NCBI RefSeq assembly: GCF_018687715.1
Contig: NC_056753.1
Coordinates: forward strand, 27,591,445-27,655,444
Length of the DNA: 64,000 nucleotides
Direction: 5' to 3'
Source: Carya illinoinensis
Taxonomy: Eukaryota; Streptophyta; Magnoliopsida; Fagales; Juglandaceae
Shown here: positions 1 to 10,500 of the stretch, in pieces
Layout of the letters: every line of letters begins with the position of its first letter
Numbering within the stretch: position 1 is the stretch's first letter
Made by a program: the position numbers and the translations under genes
The notes under the pieces: generated by a model
The model's database searches: none
What the model was told of the DNA's origin: nothing
Seen by the model: the letters and a program-made list of their open reading frames with translations, nothing else

Positions 1-263
1 TGCCTAACACACATAATCCGAAAATAAACATAAATAATCATAACTTTTGAAATTTCAGAACTTACCCTTTCATAACTTATTAACAACTCATCAAAAATTA
101 AAGCCATCATTTTACTTTAAAGTTAAGACATAAGTCCATGGCCATGGATTTCTACATATGTTTTAAACCCTATCCACCAAAAAATTAATATGTCAAGCTG
201 GCCCTCCACAAAATATACCCCACAAAAAGGCCATCCACAAAAAATTCTGGGAGAGTGAGAAAA
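1..263. other. Non-coding stretch left of the TNP1-like relic
   Basis: AT-rich, with no coding segment or terminal repeat recognised. It probably is the 3' flank or the next intron of the CACTA TNP1-like gene, whose last readable exon stops at 264. Confidence 0.4.
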
Positions 264-725
264 CTAATCATCTCTCTGAGTCTCTCTATGAGACTCACTA
301 CCATCGGATAAGTCAATGTTCCGATAGCTTATTAAGAGCTTCTCATGCTTAGAAAAATTCTTCCTCAACTCTGCAATATCACCCATCATAGAGTCTAGTT
401 TTGCCTTGTACATTTCTGCATCACTCTTGTTCCGTGCATTCTCCTCTGACAGACAAATATATGCCATACTATTCTTCATTGAAGGAGATGGGTCCGGAAT
501 CACCATGTGCCCCCTCCCTACTGCATACCCAGGTCTGTTTCCCAAGACCTCTTTGAACACACTCTCAGCTGCCTCTTCAACATCCTCTTATGATTCTTTT
601 TCAACTAACCTCTCCATCATAAGATTCTGGAAAATTCAATACATGACAAATCAGCTAACTGTTAAACACCCTCACTTGACCATTTAAATATAAAATTAAA
701 TTATACACACTCTTACGTAATTGTG

Positions 726-733
726 TTCAGTGG
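726..733. repeat. Target site duplication of the hAT element, left copy
   Basis: TTCAGTGG directly abuts the left terminus TAGGGGTGTG. The identical octamer follows the right terminus at 6,166-6,173. Eight-base duplications are the hAT hallmark. Confidence 0.95.
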
Positions 734-965
734 TAGGGGTGTGCTCCGATTCCGACTTAGTCGGAATCGGAACCCCGACTTCCGATTCCGACTTTTGTCG
801 GAATCGAAATCGAGCTCCGATTCCGATTCCGACTGGAATCGGAGTCCGCCTCTGTTCGGAAGTCGGAATTCCGACTACCGATCGGAATTCCGAATTCCGT
901 TGAGTCGGAATTCCGACTACCGATCGGAATTCTGAATTCCGATCGGTAGTCGGAATTCCGACTTC
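734..965. repeat. Left subterminal GGAATCGG repeat array of the hAT
   Basis: Roughly 230 bp of direct and inverted copies of TCGGAATCGG / CCGATTCCGACT, with variants such as CCGATCGGAATTCCGA. These resemble the clustered subterminal transposase-binding sites of Ac/Tag1-type elements. Binding is inferred, not shown. Confidence 0.85.
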
Positions 966-1662
966 CGACTGCTTTAGTATGATAGGTTTTATCTTATTTT
1001 AAATTTAATTATATACTAATTTATGTATTAGTTTAATGTGATTAATCAAAAAGTAAATTTTAACTTGAAATAATATTAATTTAAATTTATGATTAATTTA
1101 CTAATTAATCAAACTTGCATTATGGGAGATATAGTACTTATATATATATAGATATCTGTGTGTGTGTGTATATATATAGGCGGCTCATGATCTAGCTAGC
1201 TCCCTTCGCATTTTCGGCTCATGAGTTTTATTACATACAAATGAATTTGCATACCGATCTGCGTATTAATATTATTATCTTACAATTCAAAATTTAGATT
1301 GATATAATTTTCATTAAAAGTCTGACTATATATTTCCTTTATAGCTAGCTAGGAGCTAATTATACATAATTCAGAAGATCATAAACAATGAATAATAGAA
1401 ATAACAGCCAAGTTCAAAGTTTGATTAAACAGTCCATAAGAACAAACATTTTGATTCAACCAAAAAAGAAACATCATTTGCAGCATCGTAGTTGGTCATT
1501 TGAAGTACCTGAAATTAAGATAAAAAAAAAATTCAATCAATAAATGTAACCAAATATTGATTCAGAAAATTGAAACGGAATTAAAAGTAAAATTTAATTA
1601 CCATTAATACCAAGGACGGAATAAGTTAATTCTGATATCAACTTATCTTTATCCATACTCCA
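966..1662. other. hAT 3' non-coding region
   Basis: AT-rich DNA between the left subterminal array and the transposase stop codon, presumably transposase 3' UTR and spacer. It includes a (TA)n tract near 1,140-1,180 and, at about 1,222-1,320, a sequence resembling the MITE family of 48,833-49,002. No other coding signal was found. Confidence 0.6.
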
Positions 1663-4012
1663 TCAGTCATCAGCAACTATACTGGGGTTCACAATTACAT
1701 CTGTGAAATGATAAAAAAATATAAATTAAATAAATTAGTATAATCATAAAAACAATTAAAATAATCAATAATAAAAAAACAAGTAAAATATGGTTACCAT
1801 CTTCAAGCCTATAGCTCTCATCGTCAATGCCAATGCTATCTAGTCCAAGGGGTGTATCACTGATCCAGTTCTGTGTGCAAACGAGGGCCTCCACAGTTGA
1901 CGGTGACAAAGAACTCCGGAAAGCATCCAACACTCGACCTCCAGTGCTAAACGCCGACTCAGATACAACCGTCGTAATAGGAATGGCTAGCACATCTCGG
2001 GCAATACGGGAAAGGACTGGATACTTGACGGAATTAGCCTTCCACCAAATGCATATCTCAAATGCAGGACTAGGTGCCTCGACCTCTTCCATAAAATACC
2101 GTTCAACCTCTAAAGTACACCCCATAATATTCTTCGACGCAACAAGCTGATGATACTCATTCATGATGTCGTAATTCCTACGGCGTCGATGCAATGCACC
2201 TACTGCGCTAAAGTCATCAGAGGGAGGTGTCGGAGTCACGTGTGAGGTACCCGCTGAAGATGAAGGTTGTCCACTATTTTTGTAATGGAAGTACAAGTCA
2301 TCGAGATCAGTTTTAAGCGATGTAACAAACGATGCAGCCTTCATTGCCCCAAGGACGGAATTTGCCCAATATTCTATCACGGCCAACTTGAATCGGGGGT
2401 CAAGGATCACAGCCACAAAGAGTAATCTATTTATCTTCTCAACTTGCCCCCAATATTTATTATATTTGGACAGCATCCTCTGAGCCATACCAGATAGAAG
2501 TCCGCTAGGGTCATCACAACCATCTTCCAAGTGGTGGTGTAGTGTCGAGATCTGACTGAACCACAAGTTTGCAGTCGTGTATGCGGATCCAGATATTTTC
2601 ATTGTAATATCATAAAAAATCTGCAAAAATGTGACAAAAAATCCTACACTCGTCCAATCATGTGTGTCCGGCGGACCGAGCCCCTTTCCGGCAGGCTCCA
2701 GCAAAGCATACTTAAGGCCCCCATCTTCCACCTCCATCCGCTCAAATACTTTCTGGTACCTCTGTGCCACATCTAACATCATATATGTAGAGTTCCATCG
2801 AGTGGGAACGTCCAAGCACAGCGTCCGTGAATGTTTTATCCCAAGTTGTTCTTCTATTGCCCTGAATTTTTTCAGCCGTTGGGGAGAAGCCCTCACATAC
2901 CGCACAATGTTGCAGACTTTTGTAATGGAATCATCAACCTCTTTTAAGCCCTCAGTCACAATCAGGTTGATTATGTGAGCACAACAACGAACATGGATAA
3001 ACTCATGGTCCCGGATGACATCATCTCTCACTCTCGTATTCCGCTTGAACCATTCAATTGCAGTATCATTGGCACTAGCATTGTCAACTGTAATGCACAA
3101 AACTTTCTGAATTCCCCAATCTTTCAAGCAATCATCCATTGCCGCCCCAATTGATGCACCCTTATGATCACTGATTTCTTTGAATCCAATAATCCGTTTT
3201 TTTAAAATCCATGAACTGTCAATGTAGTGTGCTGTAATACACATGTATGAAACATTCTGTATAGACGTCCATGTGTCAGTCGTAAATGAGACTCTCTGGG
3301 CAGTCCTCACAAACATTTGCCTCATCTCAGCCTTCTCTTTTAAATGCCTTTTCATACAATCCCGCATCACTGTATACCGTGACGGCATTGGGAATCGTGG
3401 CTCAATGAGCTTGACAAACTTTCGGAACCCTCTTCTTTCAACTGTCATAAAAGGCATCTCATCTTCAATGATCATCTCGGCAAGCGCATCTCTCAACAAC
3501 TTCTCACTGTATTGAGGGATGGTCATTTTCTTAACTTGCGTACCATCAGTCGCAGTAGAAGTTTCATAACTCAGCGTTGTCTGATCTTTGGCCGCCAATC
3601 CCTTCGCTATCTTATACCTCTGGCAACCATTTAGATGTGATATCAATCCAGTAGTGCCTTGTTTCTTTGAATGACATCCAACTTCTTGGCCACAATGGTT
3701 GCACGCCGCGTGCGGTTCCGAGGGATCACCGTCAACCTTGGTGAAATGTTCCCACGTCCACGATCTTTTTTTATTTGATCGTGGATGTGGTGGCTTGGCA
3801 CTCGCAGATGGAGGTGGTACATCCGGCTCATCCCCAATACCCATCTCAGCCTCCTCATTAAATGTATCTTCATCTTCTATATTTACCGGCATTGGGAATC
3901 GACTACTTGCACATGAAGTTTGTGTTCTGGAAGAGGGTCTCGATCTCGGTGCTGGGGACGGCATTGTGGCATCCTGATCCTGTTCTGGGGTCCCATATGG
4001 TTCTTCCTCCAT
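1663..4012 (-). CDS. hAT transposase with BED zinc finger (RICESLEEPER-like)
   Basis: Two exons, 4,012-1,798 and 1,700-1,663, join in frame (2,253 nt, 750 residues plus stop) across a short intron with gtaacc donor and tttcacag acceptor. Residues about 84-133 form a BED finger (C104, C107, H126, C130). The RNase-H-like core shows TTDTWTS (D246), TVDNASAND (D310) and CCAHIINL (343-350). The C-terminal hAT dimerisation domain (about 650-735) shows FEICIWWKANSVKYPVLSRI and VVSESAFSTGGRVLD. The start chosen is the Met opening MEEEPYGTPEQD, because an acceptor-like site lies just upstream (tatgtgacag), so a 5' UTR intron is likely. No internal stop or frameshift is seen. The protein should cut and re-insert this element in the nucleus; activity is inferred from intactness only. 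The length is normal for plant Ac-like transposases. Confidence 0.93.
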
Positions 4013-5880
4013 AGCTTCAAATCTGTCACATATATAGAAAACCAAATTAATAAGCATGGTTTATCGTCTTACATTCAGATACCCAAAAAAACCATGCTGC
4101 CAAGTGACATAGAAGCCAAAAATGAATGAAGAATTGTGAGAAAGAATGAAGAATGAAACTCCATAGAATGAAGAATGAAGAATGAAGATACATCAAATTG
4201 GTGTGTATATATACATATATATATATACAACATTCATATTAATCTTAGTTTTTTTTTAAATTTTTATATATACTTTACGCCCAATGCTCATTGGTACAGA
4301 GTTTGGAAATGGTGTATATATTTACCTATCATCTAGCTTACAGAATCTCCATTCCAGGTGCAAAATATGAACTACCCAAGTATGTTTTGAGCGAGCCAAT
4401 CAATTTGATGCAAGATAGTTGACAACTGGGTAAAGAATGCATTGCTTCATTGAGATTGTAAATTTTGTTCATGTATTTCACCGTCCCTAGCGTTCTGAGT
4501 CTTGTTAGAATTGAACAGCCAAATTGATTGTCTTTCAAAATTTTCTCCTATATATCAATGAATGTGTGCTAAACTTTTTATTTATTTTTCTGTCCAAATA
4601 AGTAAAGAAAAAGATCTTCTCAGGGAGACTCCAAAGATGCTGTGCATCAGAACATATTTTTTAGAACATTTTCAACTTGTGTTGCATGGATCTACCTGGT
4701 ATAACTCAATTGTTTTCGTGCATAAACAGAATATGTAGTTGGGCTCTACTGAGTTTCGGTTCTCAGCCCATCAGATTGCTATAGGTAGGGACTATTTGGG
4801 CTAGTTTGACTTGCCCAATTGACCACAGTTCTCATAGCTAAGACTTGGAAAAAAATAAAACGAAATGATATTTCCAGGAACACGCAATACCTTAGAACAG
4901 GAAATACCTTTTTTTCTAGAAGGATGGATTATTCTCACTTCTCAGAACGAGTGTTCTTCCCATTTATTGACAGTTATTTATCATTCTATACACTTAGCCT
5001 CCAGAAAATCAACAATCACATTAATTCGAGGCATTATTCTAATTAATCCACTTACCACATGCACATATTTCTATACCTAGTCTCTTGTAAATCTATTTAT
5101 TTGTAAAGATGTAAACAAACCAAACATTATAGATGAAATAAAACTATTCTTCCTCTTAGTCTTAACATGGTATCAAAATAATTGCCCCTATATGCAGAGG
5201 AGTTCCAAACAACCGCAAAGCCCAAAGGTGCATGTTGGCAGATGTTTAACTCATGAATAATAAAGACAAAAATGCTTACAACTTCCTTTCTCAAGGTTAT
5301 ATATTAAGATTAACCCCAAGAAAGTCTAATTATCAAAGGTTATGTAAAAGTATTTTTTAGCTAATGTATTATCAAAGCCCCAATTCACACAGTAAAATTT
5401 CTTCATATTAACTATTAAGCCTATTCCGTTTCTTTGTGACATTTCCACAAATAGGTTGCCTTCAATGGCCAAAATCACAAACAAATAAAATACTAAAAAT
5501 GAAAAACGGTTCCTCAATACATAATCATTTCACAACTCAGTTCACCATTCACAGAAAACTTCCATACATCCAATCTAATCCATTTAAAATTTTAAATTCG
5601 GAATACACATTACAATTTACACAAGTCACCAGTTTTTACCTTTTGGAAAAAACTGGTCGGATTCGGCGGACGGAGTCACGGTGGGGGGCGGCGGCTTCGT
5701 GTAGCGTGCGGCGTGAGAGGTCTGTGGAGCAAAATGGAGATCGGCAAGTGGCAACGCAGTGACTCGTGAGACTCGTGAGAGGCTGAGAGTGAGAGTACTG
5801 AGTGAGTGTGACTGTGTGAGGCTGTGAGGTGTGAGCCGTGAGGCGTGAGCTGTGTCCGGACTGAGGTAAGTCATAAGTGG
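4013..5880. other. hAT 5' leader and promoter region
   Basis: Non-coding DNA between the transposase start and the right subterminal region. It contains imperfect GAATGAA tandem copies at about 4,121-4,186, a TA-rich tract at about 4,206-4,230, and a GC-richer block (about 5,640-5,880) rich in TGAG/GTGAG repeats. The last is a plausible promoter or leader for the minus-strand transposase. No other gene was recognised. Confidence 0.5.
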
Positions 5881-5888
5881 TTCCTCAA

Positions 5889-5925
5889 AACGGCGTCGTT
5901 CCCATTTAAATGGAACGACGCCGTT
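5889..5925. repeat. Inverted repeat, 14-bp arms, in the hAT right end
   Basis: AACGGCGTCGTTCC (5,889-5,902) and its exact reverse complement (5,912-5,925) flank the 9-base spacer CATTTAAAT. It lies 13 bp from the 50-bp palindrome and shares its ACG.CGTCGTT core. Confidence 0.95.
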
Positions 5926-5938
5926 CCGTTTTAGTTGC

Positions 5939-5988
5939 ACAAATATTCCAGCTGCAAAACGACGTCGTTTTGCAGCTGGAATATTTGT
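5939..5988. repeat. Perfect 50-bp palindrome in the hAT right end
   Basis: The left half runs from ACAAATATTCC to AAAACGAC and the right half is its exact reverse complement, with no spacer (centre 5,963/5,964). It contains the ACGT core AACGACGTCGTT, a typical bZIP-type site, and two CAGCTG hexamers. It sits just inside the right subterminal repeats. It could form a cruciform, be a paired protein-binding site, or act in the transposase promoter; the role is unknown. Confidence 0.97.
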
Positions 5989-5997
5989 TTTAAAAAA

Positions 5998-6165
5998 AGT
6001 CGGAAGTCGAAATTCGGAAGTCGGAACCAACTGGGTACCGATTCCGATTCCGACTTCCGAATCGGAATCGGAAGACTACCGATTCCGATACCGAGTACCG
6101 AATATTCCGACTCCGGCGGCGGAAATCGGTCGGAATCGGAAGTCCCGGAATTTTGAACACCCCTA
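5998..6165. repeat. Right subterminal repeats and TIR of the hAT
   Basis: Copies of CGGAAGTCGGAA, CCGATTCCGA and TCGGAATCGGAAG run up to the terminal ACACCCCTA. The motifs match those of the left end, so both ends share one binding vocabulary. Confidence 0.85.
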
Positions 6166-6173
6166 TTCAGTGG
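6166..6173. repeat. Target site duplication of the hAT element, right copy
   Basis: TTCAGTGG, identical to 726-733. It encodes part of the interrupted CACTA exon (minus strand CCACTGAA). Confidence 0.95.
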
Positions 6174-7580
6174 CTGCATTGATGAATTTACCCTTCCAGG
6201 TTGACCAATGTGTTTCCCTATAGAAGGCAACCATATTTGGTGCTGCCTCCCACTGAAACACACAATTACATCAAAAGTTTATATATATTTTACTCACTAA
6301 CTGATTATGTTATACCCCTTGCTTAATTACAAACATTCTCCTCTAAAATGCGTATAAAGGATTTTCAGCCACCAGTATGCTTGACCTTCAATTTGTGTCT
6401 ATTGGAACTGTTTCTCATGAACTTCTCCTGCATTTGTTTCCAATATATTAGTAGCCCCTTTATAAATAGTGTGTTACTCAAATTTTATATTAGGCAAAGA
6501 CCATTTGGGTTCAAACCTACTACTAATTGAAGTGCGTAAGACCATTTTCTGAAAAGAAATTTTAACTAACTTTATAATGCATCTAATAAAATTTGAAACT
6601 GTAATACCTTGAATGCTAACTTGCCTAGTATTCACATAGCTTTTCCCATACAAATTTCTCCACCTTGTCCGTCCCACCACGTAGGGCCTCTTGATATGAT
6701 GCATACTTTAAATAAATTTTATGTAGTACATAATGATAAGCATTGTACTTACCTGCCAAATGCATTACAACCATCTCATGATGGTTGTCTCTACTCCAGT
6801 CAAGAACAAAATCTGCCTGCAATACAAAAACAGACCTGGGTTATATATATGAATAAAACATAGTGTATTTACACCAACTAAATATATATACCAGCTTATT
6901 AACTTTGTTATCAATAGGTAAAGCCCTACCCTAACACGGTCTATCAACTCTGTCGTCTGGTCTTCAGGTACATGACTCCAACTAGCATGCCTCATGTCGG
7001 CATGTACTTTAATTATCTCCGTTAGTCATCCGGTGAATAAGCATGCATTCTCACAAGATGGCCCCCGATGACCATCTTGTATAACCAGAGGTATCTTACC
7101 CACTTTCCTCATTCTTTCAAATAGCATACCCTTCGCTGGCCCTCAACCTCTTTTCTTAGTAGGTGGATCTACATCAAGACATCAATTGAGTGTAATTCAA
7201 TCAATATATATCAATTACCATGACCCAAGTGCACACATTAGAGTACTTGTATCTACACATGCCGAATTTACCAAACTTTAATTATGATGAAGCACATAAC
7301 TGGATATTTTTATGGCATACCTATATTAGGGATAACAACCTCTTCAACTTGTGCTCCACCCAAGGCCTCTTCTGGGCCCGCCCCTCCTACATCCTCAGTT
7401 GAAGCATTTGGTTCCGGCTCATCCCGCAACATGGTTCTCAGATCCGGTGCCTCTCTTTCTCCCTCTTGGCTGCGGCACATCTCACCCATACCATGTCTGA
7501 CTCACCCCCCTCGAAACTTTATTGTTCTCCTCATCTTTGGCTATGCTGGCGGGTGGAAATACCTACTGCTTCTTTAGCCT

Positions 7581-10500
7581 GCAACCAGGAAAAAGATTGC
7601 TTTGTTCAACAAAATGTAGCTATTTTTACCTCTCTAGAGCATGTAAAATGTAGAGGAAGGTTGATATTTATCTAGCTGGTGGCATTATAATTTACACACA
7701 TATTTTATGGCCAGATAAATCACATCAGGATCCTGTGAGAATGTTGTCCTATTTTTAACCCCATCATGTAGGGCTTTCCCTAATCTGATAGGTGGCTAAG
7801 GAACACCAAGACCCAATTACCCAATACTTTAAAATAACACATCTTAAGGAGTTTGCAGTCAGACTTACCCACCTAGAACTGTGAAATACTTTAGGGCTAG
7901 GAACCATCACTCTTTGAATAGGAATTTAACAATGCATACTAACTGCTGACCAAATTCACCAATTTCTAAAGTTCTAAGGGTGTTTATCTATAACTGATAT
8001 ATATACATGTATTGATATTACCAATTGTTATACTACATTGGAGCCAGTATTTTATCTTTCACAACCTAAAATTATTTGGAATACTTACAGAATGTCAGCA
8101 ACTGGAACCCTACCCACACTAGTATTGAAATCCTGAGATTCTGCCTCAAGACAAGAAAGCCTTCCCTTTTTTGTACCATCTTTTTCTGTGTAATTATTCT
8201 TACTATTTCTACTCTCAGTAATACACACTTCCCTTTGATGTGTGAGGTAATAAAAAAATGTTTACCATTGTGCTATAATATTCAGTACCTATTATAACTT
8301 GCTCCCTCCATCGACACTAAGTTATTTCCATTGGCACTTCATGTGTTGAATAGTTTACATATTTGTACTTAGGTAATTCCTAGATGACATGTGCCCCTTT
8401 TTACCTCCACCATGAGAGCATGGTGTTTTTTTCTACTTTGCAAGGTTCATAATGTAGATTTGCTTTCATTATGTTTCAACTCTTAAGTTAAATCAAATAG
8501 ACATTCTTTTGTACTACTTGGTACTTCATTCTTTATACTCTAACTTTGTTTTCTCAAAAAATAATAATAGTATTTCCAAATGGAGAAAACTTAATTTTTG
8601 CATTAAGTTTGGTTCTGTTTATTTCCAGGGAAATAGTTGCTGGGTGGCTGAATGAACTTCACATTTTTTAACTCTCTTATGTTTTCGATTTGATGCAAAG
8701 CAATTGCTTAATGAACGTCTGATCATGGAGTTTGGGTACTGGATTTGGATTTTGTTTATATTTTCACCCTAATTGGCAAATGGTGACGGCCGTCTTGTAT
8801 GATGCTCCAGCCTTCCTCTAGGTTTGTTTTAGCAATACATCCATCTTATATTGCTTTCACAACTTTTACATGTCTAATAGTATACAAAGAAACTAGAATC
8901 TATGCTAACGGCTTCTACTTATTCAAATATGATAGGACAAGATCAGAACCAACATCCCAGCCTAAGATTGAAAACCGACAAAGCTTAACAGGAGACTCAA
9001 TGGACCCAAGTATAACCACTCCAAATAGAACTAAGTCAATGCCTTCTTTACCAATGGCAGAGGGAGGATATCATACAAATCATTTAACAGGCTATTTTCC
9101 AGACTACAACAAATGTACCTTAAACAGCCATTTTTCACTATACGAAGTATGTTATATGATAAAAGACAAGGCCCAAATTTAACTTCATTGAGGTTACACA
9201 TCTCATCCAGCATGCACATTTGACCTAAGCTGAAAACTTCAACATTTTCTTTAAGAAAATTTTAATGCTTTAGGGCTGCCTAAACCAAACCAAGTAGCAC
9301 AAAAATACTTTAGCTCAAGACGAACAATTTGTATTAGAACTGTGTAAAACAAGCATAAATGGAATGGAGGATAAGTCAAGACTTCTTAAGACGCCTCAGG
9401 GGGAGAAGTACATAAAGACTAGTCATAGACAAAGTGTACCTACTTGTAACTCTGGGTTGGGCAGTAGAGGTGAAGAGTAGAGCTTTGCACACCTTTGAAG
9501 AACCGTGAGCAGCTTCAAGCTAAAGAGGAAAAGCTCTGTCATGTTGAATACTTACAGCTTCTTTAGTGCAAAAAGTTGTATTCCCCTTTCAGCTCTTTCA
9601 ACCAAAATACGAATGTGTTATCTATGCATGTACTTGAACTGAGGCAGCTTGTAGGCGTTGTTTAACCTCAATAGTCACCAAAGATCTGCTCATATCTACC
9701 AACTATCCAGCTGTCAACTGGTTATCAGTACAACTCTACACATTAGCCTTGTTGTGGCCCCCACCAGAGGCGCCACTTCCCAGCCTAAATCAACCTCCAG
9801 AATTTCCTATCCCGCCCTTTATACAAACTCCCCCCACCTCTGTCATACCAATTTTGAACTTCTTTATTAATCAGATTTATAGTTTGTTAGCCCGTGTGTT
9901 AAATATAGCGGCCTAGAAGTTTATTATTTCTCAATCTTTATAAATGGTCAACCGCTTGTAATTGGTTTAAAACTTAATTCCAACAACTGTAACCTTGCAA
10001 ATGTGTTAGTTAAATAAATTTCTGCAACTTTATAAGTCCTCATTAATTGCCAATTTCTCATTCTTTACATTGAGGAATTTGTGCGAATTTACAAGTTTAT
10101 TTCTCTGCCTGGTAGTGTTAGTTAATTTGTATAGAGACATGCTTTATAAAGAAGGACTTCTTTAACTCAGGTATCTAAACTTTCAATGTGATAGGTAGCG
10201 TTTGCACACCTCTATTTTACTGCCTCTGATTTAGGTAAAACACGGTGTCATTGGCTTCCACATTTCTCATACTTTATAATTTCTCATACTTCAATTTGGC
10301 AACGTATCATATTTCCAAATCCTATCACTTAAAAAGAAGTGGAATATTCCATTTATGTTAAATGCCCCTTTATCAATTGGTGGGTTAAACTTCACATTTC
10401 CTGTCCTCATTAAAGTAGGAAGCTCGACATGAATTCAACCCATGTAGCACATTTAATTATGTACTTAGGCTCTGTTTATTACTCATAAGCCTAAATCCTT

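Larger units (their letters stand above)
734..6165 (-). mobile_element. Complete hAT (Ac-like) transposon, 5,432 bp, nested in the CACTA gene
   Basis: The left end starts TAGGGGTGTGCTCC; the right end, read on the minus strand, starts TAGGGGTGTTCAAA. The core TIR is thus TAGGGGTGT, flanked on both sides by TTCAGTGG. Both subterminal regions carry dense GGAATCGG / CCGATTCC repeats (734-965 and about 6,000-6,145), as expected for transposase-binding sites. The interior encodes one intact BED-finger hAT transposase on the minus strand. Removing the element and one duplication restores the reading frame of the CACTA YRETHW exon up to its donor site, which confirms the boundaries. The intact ORF and perfect duplication suggest fairly recent insertion. 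Confidence 0.93.
264..7580 (-). pseudogene. TNP1-like (Transposase_24 / Ptta-En-Spm) CACTA gene, disrupted
   Basis: Minus-strand exons match the plant CACTA second-gene family. About 7,150-6,930 reads GPAKGMLFERMRKVGKIPL then ASWSHVPEDQTTELIDRVR. About 6,822-6,625 reads ADFVLDWSRDNHHEM then YASYQEALRGGTDKVEKFVW. Exon 6,252-6,174 begins after an acceptor (tttcag) with VAFYRETHWSTWKGKFINAA and continues at 733-717 to a donor (TAC|gtaaga). The next exon starts at 626 after ttttccag and reads VFKEVLGNRPGYAVGRGHMV, ending in a charged tail at 264. Stop codons occur in several exons (KRG*GPAKG, FTG*LTE, KES*EDVEE). The hAT element interrupts the YRETHW exon 9 coding bases before its donor site when one TSD copy is counted with the exon. 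The N-terminal part (about 7,320-7,580) is low-complexity and least certain. Family function: accessory protein binding CACTA ends; no function is expected here. Confidence 0.75.

Noticed and set aside
1827..3977. Plus-strand ORFs opposite the hAT transposase
   Set aside because: They are antisense shadows of a conserved coding sequence and show no domain.
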